Shown here: piece after piece, positions 1 to 7,275 of the stretch | Layout of the letters: the number at the start of each line of letters is the position of its first letter | Position numbering within the stretch: position 1 is the stretch's first letter | DNA from: an uncultured Clostridia bacterium | GTDB lineage: Bacteria > Bacillota > Clostridia > Oscillospirales > Ruminococcaceae | Length of the DNA: 37,465 bases | NCBI GenBank assembly: GCA_945833805.1 | Contig: CAMAGG010000004.1 | Span: forward strand, 1-37,465 | Reading direction: 5' to 3' | Notes under the pieces: generated by a model | What the model saw: the letters and a program-made list of their open reading frames with translations, nothing else | Told to the model about the DNA's origin: nothing | The model's database searches: none | Translations under genes and position numbers: made by a program

Positions 1-2
1 CT

Positions 3-437
3 GCACAACTTCGCAAACATGCAGGCGGAGCCGAAGATGATGATTCTCGGAAGCAAAACGATTATAACGAGCTTGTGAGAGAGCACAACAGCCGAAAGCA
101 AACCGAAGCCGCGACTGAGGCTACAACGGAACCTGCAACAACAACCACTATCACCACTACAACAACTACTACAGCAACAACCACTACAACTGCCGTTAAG
201 ACAGAGCCTGCAACTAAAAAGGCAACAGAACCGCCAACAGAGAAGGAAACAGAAAAAACTGTTGAGGAAGAACCTGTTTATGAAGAAGACGATTATTATT
301 CTTCCCGTGTTTATATTACAAGAACAGGTAGAAAATATCATTATGACAATCACTGCAACGGTGGCAAATATTTTGAAAGTACGCTTCAGGAAGCGGAATC
401 CAAAGGCTTAAAACCGTGCAATAAATGTGTAAATTAA
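3..437 (+). CDS. C-terminal part of a Thr-rich-linker protein ending in a small Cys/His (zinc-ribbon-like) domain; 5' end lies outside the window
   Basis: Frame is open from the window edge (AQLRKHAGGAEDDDSRKQNDYNEL-VREHNSRK...), then Thr-rich low complexity, then YITRTGRKYHYDNHCNGGKYFESTLQEAESKGLKPCNKCVN with H/C/C/C spacing. Confidence 0.6.
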   Translation, partial: AQLRKHAGGAEDDDSRKQNDYNELVREHNSRKQTEAATEATTEPATTTTITTTTTTTATTTTTAVKTEPATKKATEPPTEKETEKTVEEEPVYEEDDYYSSRVYITRTGRKYHYDNHCNGGKYFESTLQEAESKGLKPCNKCVN

Positions 438-449
438 ATACAAAAAACA

Positions 450-479
450 ACGCCCTCGCTGCCTAAGCAGCAAGAGCGT
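450..479 (-). terminator. Hairpin with a T-tract on the minus strand, possible intrinsic terminator
   Basis: acgccctcgctgc-ctaa-gcagcaagagcgt pairs at 11/13 positions; on the minus strand it is followed by TTGTTTTTTG. Confidence 0.4.
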
Positions 480-558
480 CCAAAAAGAGTGACATCTTTT
501 TATGCAAGAACAAGTTAATTGTATCACTCTTAGAATAATTTGTCAAGGGGTGATTTTT

Positions 559-1674
559 ATGGGACGTCCAAAGAAGGAAAAGCCAACTCATTCAAGCGGA
601 ATGTATGTGTATAAAGCAACTATCGGTCACAATTTTGACGGAACGCCTAAACGCAAAGCTTTTTACAGCAGCACATCAAAAGAGGATGCCAAAACTAAGG
701 CAAATCAGTATATTATCGATAAAGAAGCAGCAGAACGGACAGGAAAATTCTACAATCCGAATCAGATCACATTTAAGAAAGCTGCTCAAAAATGGCTTGA
801 ATCAGTCAAGCCCACATTATCAGACAGCGCATTTAATAATTATGAAGTAGCTGTAAGACTGCATCTTGCCCCTTTCTTTAATAATGCACTGATAATCAAC
901 ATAAAGCCAATTGATGTGCAAAACTATTTCAACGAAATTTCAAAAGATACTCCGCTTGAAACCATGAAAAAATATAAAAACTGCCTGAACGGGATTTTTA
1001 AAATGGCTGTAGACAATGACTATTGTGCAAAAAATCCGTGTGAAAATGTAAAACTCGTTTCACAGTGTGATACAGGCGAAAAACAAACGTATACAGCCGA
1101 GCAATCCCAATTGGTATCAGATTATGCCAGAACGCACAAAGATGGATTAGCAGTGATTCTGATGCTCGAATACGGCATCAGGAAAGGTGAAGTACTTGCG
1201 CTCCGCAAAGAAGATATAGACTTTTCTGAAAATGTGATTCACATAAAACATTCTGTAGCTGATATCAAAAACAAGAATACCGGCAAAGTCGAAGTGATAT
1301 TAAAGCCGCCTAAAAACAAGCAAAGTTATCGTGATATTCCTATAACTGTTGAAATTACTAAGATGCTTGAAGCAGCCAAAACAGATTATATATTTGCAAA
1401 TACAAAAGGCGGATTATACTCTCCTCATAACTGGACAAATCGTAATTTTAAGCGCTTTATGAATGATATGCAGATTCATTATAAAAAGCAAGGAATTGAT
1501 ATCCCTATCCTCAACCCTCATGAGTTACGTCATACAAGAGCGACGTTATGGGTAAATAGCGGCAAAAATCTATTTGCTATCGCTGCTGTATTAGGGCATT
1601 CTGATTTGAAAATGCTCCAGCAAAGGTATGCTCACAAAGATACTGATAGTTTGAGAAACTTACTTGACCTATGA
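559..1674 (+). CDS. int: Tyrosine recombinase / phage integrase
   Basis: ORF 502-1674; more likely start at ATG 559 (MGRPKKEKP...). C-terminal catalytic motifs LEYGIRKGEVLALR, HELRHTRATLW, LGHSDLKMLQQRYAH. Confidence 0.93.
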   Translation: MGRPKKEKPTHSSGMYVYKATIGHNFDGTPKRKAFYSSTSKEDAKTKANQYIIDKEAAERTGKFYNPNQITFKKAAQKWLESVKPTLSDSAFNNYEVAVRLHLAPFFNNALIINIKPIDVQNYFNEISKDTPLETMKKYKNCLNGIFKMAVDNDYCAKNPCENVKLVSQCDTGEKQTYTAEQSQLVSDYARTHKDGLAVILMLEYGIRKGEVLALRKEDIDFSENVIHIKHSVADIKNKNTGKVEVILKPPKNKQSYRDIPITVEITKMLEAAKTDYIFANTKGGLYSPHNWTNRNFKRFMNDMQIHYKKQGIDIPILNPHELRHTRATLWVNSGKNLFAIAAVLGHSDLKMLQQRYAHKDTDSLRNLLDL

Positions 1675-1794
1675 TTCGACTGTTCCATTGCTGTTCCATT
1701 TATAACAGTTTTTTTGATGTAGTTTAAAGTTTATCAAATCTGAAAGATGACGTATTTACGTGATTTGCGGCAATTTTACAGGTAAGGCAATATA

Positions 1795-1851
1795 GATTAA
1801 AAATCCTTGGTAAGGAAGAGGTCGGCGGTTCAAGTCCGCTAAACAGCTCCA
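1795..1851 (+). other. 3' half of a tRNA (possibly class II, Leu-TAA-like) ending in CCA; probable phage attachment site (attP/attL/attR type)
   Basis: ttaaaaatccttggtaaggaagaggtcggcggttcaagtccgctaaacagctcca: T-arm GGCGG-TTCAAGT-CCGCT plus CCA; no matching 5' half upstream; directly downstream of the integrase. Confidence 0.6.
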
Positions 1852-1866
1852 TATAAATCCCATAGG

Positions 1867-1906
1867 TACGCCGTTTGCACGTTGTTGTGAACGGCGTATT
1901 TATTTT
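1867..1906 (+). terminator. Hairpin with following T-rich tract
   Basis: tacgccgtt (1867-1875) / aacggcgta (1890-1898), 9-bp perfect stem, followed by tttatttt. Confidence 0.5.
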
Positions 1907-2008
1907 AAAAAATGATACTGTTCCATCTACTGTTCCATGTGTACTAAAAAAAGCGGCAAGGTCTCCCCTGCCGCTTCAAACATTTCCATTATTATATCCT
2001 TTATCTGC

Positions 2009-2212
2009 TCACTTCTCCACCTCCGGAATCCCCGCCGTAGAAGTCAGCATTGACAAGATTCCCGAAAGTGCCGAAGCGGACGCCACCACCGCCCAGTTTA
2101 CATCTCCCATAACCGCAGCTGTACCGATGGTAGCGACAGCCGTCTGCGCTGCGGTTTTTACAGCTCTGACTCCCGCCGCTTTTATCCACAGCCTGAAATT
2201 TGATTTATTCAT
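2009..2212 (-). CDS. Small phage holin-like protein
   Basis: 67 aa hydrophobic protein next to the endolysin ([42 protein letters not shown]). Confidence 0.75.
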   Translation of the reverse strand: MNKSNFRLWIKAAGVRAVKTAAQTAVATIGTAAVMGDVNWAVVASASALSGILSMLTSTAGIPEVEK

Positions 2213-2213
2213 T

Positions 2214-3011
2214 TTACTTCACCTTCCTTACAATTTCCGCCTTAAGCTTTTTTATAAAATTCTCCCCGGCGATACCGTTCTGCTTATATCCCCACTTGCC
2301 CAGCAGGAAATTGACGGCCGCCAGAGTTCCGTCCCCCACGGTCCTGTTTTCGTTCATGCCCTTTGTACTGATACCAATTTCCTTTGCGATAAGGAGCAGC
2401 TCCTTCAGCGCTAAGCTTCCGATGGTACTGTCGCCTTCCTTGTAGCCGTCCTTGTCCAGGACATTTACAGCCGGTTTATTCACGCCAAGTGTCTTTGCCA
2501 CACCGTCCGCATACGCCTTTGCAAGCTTTTTGTAATTTTCTTTAATAAAATCCGCGTCCTTTTTGCTGTCCACAAAGCCGCCTTCGAGAAGTACCGACGG
2601 GGCAGAAGTTTCACGGATAATTGCAAAATAATCACTGCCGCTATCGAGGGTTCTTGTCTTGACTCCACGGCTGGGGAAAATCTTTGCTACTTCGGAATTT
2701 ATATTTTCGGCAAGGGTTTTCGACACACCGCCCACCACCGAACGATAGACCTCAAAACCGCTGCCGCCCCCTGCGTTGAAGTGGATATCCACAACAAGGT
2801 CAGGGCGATAGGCGTTGCACATTGTAACCTTGCTGTCCATGTCCGTGTCCACGTCCTGAGTGCGGCTCAGCTTGTAGTCGATACCGTAACCGCTGAGGTA
2901 CTCAGCTACCGCAAAGGCTGTTTTGAGAGTGTACTCCTTTTCCACTATGTATTTTGCGGCACCGCCATCAGAGCCGCCGTGTCCTACTCCGATAAATACT
3001 TTCTTTGCCAT
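2214..3011 (-). CDS. Endolysin, N-acetylmuramoyl-L-alanine amidase (Amidase_3 type)
   Basis: [40 protein letters not shown] motifs; C-terminal cell-wall-binding-like tail. Confidence 0.9.
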   Translation of the reverse strand: MAKKVFIGVGHGGSDGGAAKYIVEKEYTLKTAFAVAEYLSGYGIDYKLSRTQDVDTDMDSKVTMCNAYRPDLVVDIHFNAGGGSGFEVYRSVVGGVSKTLAENINSEVAKIFPSRGVKTRTLDSGSDYFAIIRETSAPSVLLEGGFVDSKKDADFIKENYKKLAKAYADGVAKTLGVNKPAVNVLDKDGYKEGDSTIGSLALKELLLIAKEIGISTKGMNENRTVGDGTLAAVNFLLGKWGYKQNGIAGENFIKKLKAEIVRKVK

Positions 3012-3026
3012 TTTTGACCTCTCTTT

Positions 3027-3299
3027 CTACTGTCTGTGTGCTTTCTCATTGAGATGTTTCTGCAATTTGTCGTGAGCCTTTGAAACTTCTCCGTTACAGC
3101 CCAGCTGTTTCAGACCGTCCAGGCAGGCGAACATTACATAGCTTGCCATGCACTGTTCATCCTTTATTTCCTGTATTTCCTTAGTCTGCTTTTGCTGTTC
3201 CTGCACCCACTTTATTATTTTATACCCGATCGCCCCGATCGCGCTCACAGCCCCCAGCACTGCCCCTGCTGTGATAATTGTACTTGCCGTTATTACCAT
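3027..3299 (-). CDS. Small membrane protein of the lysis cassette
   Basis: One N-terminal hydrophobic helix then a charged coiled region; next to the endolysin. Confidence 0.5.
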   Translation of the reverse strand: MVITASTIITAGAVLGAVSAIGAIGYKIIKWVQEQQKQTKEIQEIKDEQCMASYVMFACLDGLKQLGCNGEVSKAHDKLQKHLNEKAHRQ

Positions 3300-3303
3300 T
3301 TTT

Positions 3304-3492
3304 TTAGCCTCCTGCTGCTTTTTTCAAAATTTCCTTAAAGCTTTCCATCTCTCCGCGGTTTTTCTCACTGTATTCCCGGCTTACAATCCCGTGCTCCTCG
3401 ATAATTTGGGCTTGCTCACAGCAAATGTCAAGAAGCCGTTTTGCAATACCTGTAAGGCTATCAAGTGTTTCAATTAAGTCCGATATAATCAC
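3304..3492 (-). CDS. 62-aa helical protein translationally coupled to the DGR reverse transcriptase (unknown function)
   Basis: Track ORF 3304-3576 overlaps the RT; a GTG start at 3492-3490 overlaps the RT stop as GTGA (3489-3492), preceded by AAAGAG. Product (M)IISDLIETLDSLTGIAKRLLDICCEQAQIIEEHGIVSREYSEKNRGEMESFKEILKKAAGG. Confidence 0.6.
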   Translation of the reverse strand: MIISDLIETLDSLTGIAKRLLDICCEQAQIIEEHGIVSREYSEKNRGEMESFKEILKKAAGG

Positions 3493-4604
3493 CCCATTTC
3501 TCTTTTCATAGCCCTTAGTTTCATATACATATCCCACGTCAAGCCGTTGTTTCTTTGCCATGATCTGACAATACATTTCAGTTTACGCATTACGCGATCA
3601 CCTTTGTATAACCGCATATAAATATTATGGTTGTTGCAATGGGACAGCAGCCCTGCCCGCGAGATCACGCTTGCAGCCATACTCACAGGAACACGACTTC
3701 CCTTTTTCACCTTTTTACGGTACCGCCCTAAAGCTCTTTTAATACGCAGAAGTGTGTGCTTTCGTATCAGTGTATACCCTCTGCCGTATCTGTAGCCCAC
3801 AGCGTCCGGCATTCTCTTTGACGTGGGAAATATCTGATAGTCGCCCTTGAGCTTTAATCCGTGTTCGTTCAGCCAGCTTTCTATAAGCTTCCTGAGCTTC
3901 CTGAGATTACGCTTGTTAGCCCCTAATATAGTCAGGTTGTCCATATATCTTACATAGTGCTTACAGTATCCGCTGTTACGGATAAGCCTGTCTAATGGCT
4001 GCAAAACTGTATTTGCGAACCATTGTGAAGTGTACGCCCCTATCATGATACCATCTTTGACAATGCGCCATACAAGGTCAAGCGTTCTGTAGTCTTTAAT
4101 AAGGTGCTTCATACGCTCCATGACCACTTCCGGCTTCAGGCTGTCGTAAAAGTGATATATATCGCCGCAAAGTTCATATTTCGTTCCTTTTATATCACTG
4201 CTCATCCAGCCCTGTATAGCCTTTCGTGCTTTGTCCGTACCTCTGTCCCTGATACTTCCGCAGCAGTAAAAATCCATTCCGCGCATCATAACAGACTGCA
4301 GCACCTGTATAAGCGCATGATGTATATACTGGTCGGGGTACTGTATAGGCTCACTGATTGTCCTGTATTTCTGCGCACTCGCGTCCCACCTGACTGTCAC
4401 GCGGGGCTTTTTAGGCACAAATCCGTTAACTATAATTTTCCTGAGCTCTCTTACACGCTCGGCTTTAGTTTCCTCAACCCACGCAGTACAGCGGTTGGGG
4501 CGGTGATTTCCGTGCCAATGGTGGTTTTTGTTGACTTCATAGATTGCTGTTTCCAGATTTTTATCTGAAATAATAATATTAAATAGATTTCCTGTACGTT
4601 TGAT
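3489..4604 (-). CDS. DGR-type reverse transcriptase
   Basis: RT palm motifs: YELCGDIYHFYDSL, IGAYTSQWFANTVLQPLDR (DGR-type xGxxxSQ box), YVRYMDNLTILG. Start set at ATC 4604, 8 nt after AAAGGAGG, giving KRTGNLF... typical of DGR RT N-termini; the track ORF extends to ATG 4736. Confidence 0.9.
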   Translation of the reverse strand: MKRTGNLFNIIISDKNLETAIYEVNKNHHWHGNHRPNRCTAWVEETKAERVRELRKIIVNGFVPKKPRVTVRWDASAQKYRTISEPIQYPDQYIHHALIQVLQSVMMRGMDFYCCGSIRDRGTDKARKAIQGWMSSDIKGTKYELCGDIYHFYDSLKPEVVMERMKHLIKDYRTLDLVWRIVKDGIMIGAYTSQWFANTVLQPLDRLIRNSGYCKHYVRYMDNLTILGANKRNLRKLRKLIESWLNEHGLKLKGDYQIFPTSKRMPDAVGYRYGRGYTLIRKHTLLRIKRALGRYRKKVKKGSRVPVSMAASVISRAGLLSHCNNHNIYMRLYKGDRVMRKLKCIVRSWQRNNGLTWDMYMKLRAMKREMG

Positions 4605-4762
4605 GGGAATTTCCTCCTTTTGACAATACGGGCTTTCCAGCGTTTCATAAAAGAAATGTACTGACCCGCTCCCTTGCTGTCTATCTTCGCCGAGGGGCGC
4701 GCGATCACCTGTGCCGTGGCGCAGATTATGCACCATGAGGATATTGTTGACAAAACATTAAA

Positions 4763-4905
4763 GGATGCGACAACCGATGTTGCTGTTGGAGTTGGAAGTG
4801 CTGTTGTAGTTGACGTAGAACAAGCCGTGATTGAGGTTCTGGCTATAGTTACCGCCCACATACAAACACGGGTTGGACGCGTTGAAGTTCCAGTTATCGC
4901 AGGAA
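4763..4905 (-). repeat. DGR template repeat (TR)
   Basis: 143 bp aligns without gaps to 5023-5165; all mismatches are at TR adenines on the minus strand; next to the RT. Confidence 0.95.
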
Positions 4906-4975
4906 CGAAGAACAGAAAACATCGGAAATGCACAGATGACCCCGTTTAATTCGTAATTATGAATTAAAATATACC

Positions 4976-4999
4976 GTGAGGGGGAGATGTCCCCCTCAC
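4976..4999. repeat. DGR-associated hairpin/cruciform downstream of VR
   Basis: GTGAGGGGGA-GATG-TCCCCCTCAC: perfect 10-bp stem, 4-nt loop, 23 nt past the VR 3' end. Confidence 0.85.
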
Positions 5000-5008
5000 A
5001 CTCCCCCT

Positions 5009-6961
5009 TTAAGGGAGTTCCTGGAGGCGACAACCGATGTTGCCGTTGGAGTAGGAAGTGCTGTTGTAGTAGACGAAGAACAAGCCGCGATAGAGGTTCT
5101 GGCTATAGTAACCGCCCACATACAAACACGGGTCGGACGCGCTGAAGTACCAGTTATCGCAGGAATAAGTTGAGCTACTTCCGTTTGCTGCAGTTGGTAT
5201 AAACAACGGAAATATTCCGCTGGTATTCCTTACGCTGAATGCGGATGGATAACCGCTTGACGGTGTACCTATGCTTACTCCGTTTGAGCTGTCGCTGTAA
5301 TTGTTAGGATTGTTTATAATATTAAGACCATTACTGTTGTAATAACAGCCGTCGCACCAGTCGTAGACGTTATCCCACAATCCCTCAATATAACGGTATT
5401 GTGTACCAAGTCCGTATGTAGTGCGCGAGCTTTGTGTTGTGCCTGTATGATAGGGCATACTGTCAGTATATCCCATAGACTGAGTACCGCTGTTATTTCC
5501 GCATCCATAGCCTATCTTGCTTTGAGAATCCCAGTTAGCAAACTCAACGATATATAACAGCCATATAGTAAAACGCATAGCAAAGTCTGACTGCCATATA
5601 TTCAAGCCAAGATTGTGTATAGACGAACGTGCAGAGGAACGTGTTATGCTGACTTTTGGAGTTTGTCCTGATACGCTTTTATAGGCGCTTGAACCACAGT
5701 GATAGCGTCCGATGTATACAACATCGCGCTCACCTTTTCCGTCACCTCTGTCCATATGAGCCGGAGAAACACTGAATCCCTCAGTTTCGCCGTCAGCTAT
5801 CTGTATCTTCATTCCAGAGCCGCTTTGTGTTATCTTATACCAGAACTTTGGTATAGATACCATTGTGCCGCCTGTACGTTCGCTTGTCTGCATATCAGAC
5901 CATGGGTAACAATTATCAAACGGAGAACCATAATTGCTTGCACCCGATACATAGGGAACCGGATCAGAAAATCCTGATGAATCATCTGTTCTTGCCCACG
6001 ACGTTGAGCTTGCACCGTCCCACGAAGCACCGTATATTGATTTTGTAAGTTTAACATAATACCAACCGCCTATTATGTCGCAAAGTACGGTTTTGGTGGT
6101 TGTGACTCCGGAATATGTGACAGATACTGTCCATTCCCCGAGGGTAGGAACATGGACGTCAATAACTCCATCACTCCCAGGAGTTGCGGTTATTGTTTTT
6201 GAACCTGATTTTAAAGTAACCGCAGTATCAGGATAACTTGTAATTGTTATTTTCGGGAAACATAGGTTTTTAAGGTTTTCAACATCATCCGAATTTCCCG
6301 TAACCATAAGCACCCCATCTTTCATTTCAAGCCCCTTACCCACCTTTACGACCCCCGCCTTTTCCTCAGTCGCAGGAGTGGAGATAGTGTCAAGCGTCGA
6401 CTTATCGGCGGCTGTAAACCCACTGTTAAGCGCTGCAAGCTGACCTTCCGTAAGCGGCTTGTCGTTTACAACGTACTGAAGCGCCCATTGCCCTGTGGTT
6501 TCCCCGTCGTTTACCGTGTAAACGTACCTGCAGGCGGCGTTATCGTGGGTTTCATCGGCGAGTACAAGTGCGTAATCGTTTTTTGTGGGCACTCTCGTCT
6601 TCCCTGCGTAGTAGTAAGCAGACGCCCCCGACAGCGCCGCGAAGGTGGGGAAGGGATTTCCGTTTACATCGTATGTAATGTAATAGGCGGAAACTGAATT
6701 TATAGCGTCGTTTACATATTCTGTGCTTGCTTTTTCCCCGTCAAGAGCTTCAATTCTCCTCTGCGCCTCTGCAACGCCTTCATGGGCTTCAGCAATGCCC
6801 TGCTCCATGTGATTAAAACGTTCAGCCGAAAGAGGAGAACCCTTCTGCAATACTTCTCCGGCAGGGGTCAGGGTTTTTGTACCATCGGGATTTTCCGCCA
6901 CGGAATATGTATTTGGTCTGCTTGTAACATGGTCTTTCCATTCTGATTTAGTGTATGCCAT
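5009..6961 (-). CDS. DGR target protein: tail-fibre/receptor-binding-like protein with C-terminal C-type-lectin-like (FGE/DUF1566-like) variable domain
   Basis: 650 aa; N-terminal tail-fibre-like region (SAERFNHMEQGIAEAHEGVAEAQRRIEALDGEKAST); C-terminal domain FWYKI...GLWDNVYDWCDG...CDNWYFSASDPCLYVGGYYSQNLYRGLFFVYYNSTSYSNGNIGCRL; VR lies at the C-terminus. Confidence 0.9.
   Translation of the reverse strand: MAYTKSEWKDHVTSRPNTYSVAENPDGTKTLTPAGEVLQKGSPLSAERFNHMEQGIAEAHEGVAEAQRRIEALDGEKASTEYVNDAINSVSAYYITYDVNGNPFPTFAALSGASAYYYAGKTRVPTKNDYALVLADETHDNAACRYVYTVNDGETTGQWALQYVVNDKPLTEGQLAALNSGFTAADKSTLDTISTPATEEKAGVVKVGKGLEMKDGVLMVTGNSDDVENLKNLCFPKITITSYPDTAVTLKSGSKTITATPGSDGVIDVHVPTLGEWTVSVTYSGVTTTKTVLCDIIGGWYYVKLTKSIYGASWDGASSTSWARTDDSSGFSDPVPYVSGASNYGSPFDNCYPWSDMQTSERTGGTMVSIPKFWYKITQSGSGMKIQIADGETEGFSVSPAHMDRGDGKGERDVVYIGRYHCGSSAYKSVSGQTPKVSITRSSARSSIHNLGLNIWQSDFAMRFTIWLLYIVEFANWDSQSKIGYGCGNNSGTQSMGYTDSMPYHTGTTQSSRTTYGLGTQYRYIEGLWDNVYDWCDGCYYNSNGLNIINNPNNYSDSSNGVSIGTPSSGYPSAFSVRNTSGIFPLFIPTAANGSSSTYSCDNWYFSASDPCLYVGGYYSQNLYRGLFFVYYNSTSYSNGNIGCRLQELP
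5023..5165 (-). repeat. DGR variable repeat (VR) at the 3' end of the tail-fibre gene
   Basis: Same 143 bp as TR with 11 substitutions, all A to T/G/C in the coding sense. Confidence 0.95.
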
Positions 6962-6963
6962 TT

Positions 6964-7275
6964 TTAACTCCTTCTTTCTGATTCATATAGAGGAAATTTA
7001 AACGTGATGTAAAAGGTATCTGCGCTTGTTTTGGAAATGCTTTCGGGCGTAGCCCCTGCAACATCCCCGTCCGTATCAATAATACGGATACTCAGCGCTG
7101 TAAACTCACTGTCAGGCACCCTTGTAAACAGCACCACCGCGTTACCCTCAACAGATCTGCTGACAATTTCAAGGTCTGTCCACCGGTTTTCGCCTGTGAG
7201 TATCTGGACCCTGTCGATCTTATTCAGCCAGTAAGCCCGTATCTTATTCAAAAAAGCTTCTTTCCATATCTTCAC
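6964..7275 (-). CDS. Phage tail-associated protein of unknown function
   Basis: 103-aa ORF between baseplate and tail-fibre genes. Confidence 0.6.
   Translation of the reverse strand: MKIWKEAFLNKIRAYWLNKIDRVQILTGENRWTDLEIVSRSVEGNAVVLFTRVPDSEFTALSIRIIDTDGDVAGATPESISKTSADTFYITFKFPLYESERRS

Noticed and set aside
110-245. CRISPR or tandem-repeat array in the ACN-rich segment
   Set aside because: Simple Thr-codon low complexity without unique spacers; no CRISPR array was seen anywhere in the window.
1875-2445. Plus-strand ORFs 1875-2414 and 2200-2445
   Set aside because: Antisense to the holin and endolysin genes, no RBS, improbable composition.
3561-3576. Longer start for the ORF 3304-3576
   Set aside because: No RBS and about 70-90 nt overlap with the RT; the GTG start forming a GTGA overlap is better supported.
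4451-4949. ORFs 4451-4933 (-) and 4674-4949 (+)
   Set aside because: Out-of-frame or antisense reading of the TR and RT 5' region; composition is not protein-like.
4949-4966. Near-palindrome aattcgtaattatgaatt between VR and TR as a second cruciform element
   Set aside because: Imperfect and AT-rich; such sequences are common in intergenic DNA and the G-rich hairpin at 4976-4999 fits the DGR role better.
4981-5015. G-quadruplex in the G-rich stretch after VR
   Set aside because: Only two long G-runs lie on the same strand locally; the perfect hairpin explains the pattern.
4758-5033. Track ORF 4758-5033 (91 aa) as a separate protein
   Set aside because: It is the DGR template repeat plus flanks; its similarity to the tail-fibre C-terminus is explained by TR/VR homology and it has no independent start or RBS support.
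4976-5173. Plus-strand ORF 4976-5173 resembling 4674-4949
   Set aside because: The two antisense ORFs resemble each other only because they read the opposite strand of VR and TR.
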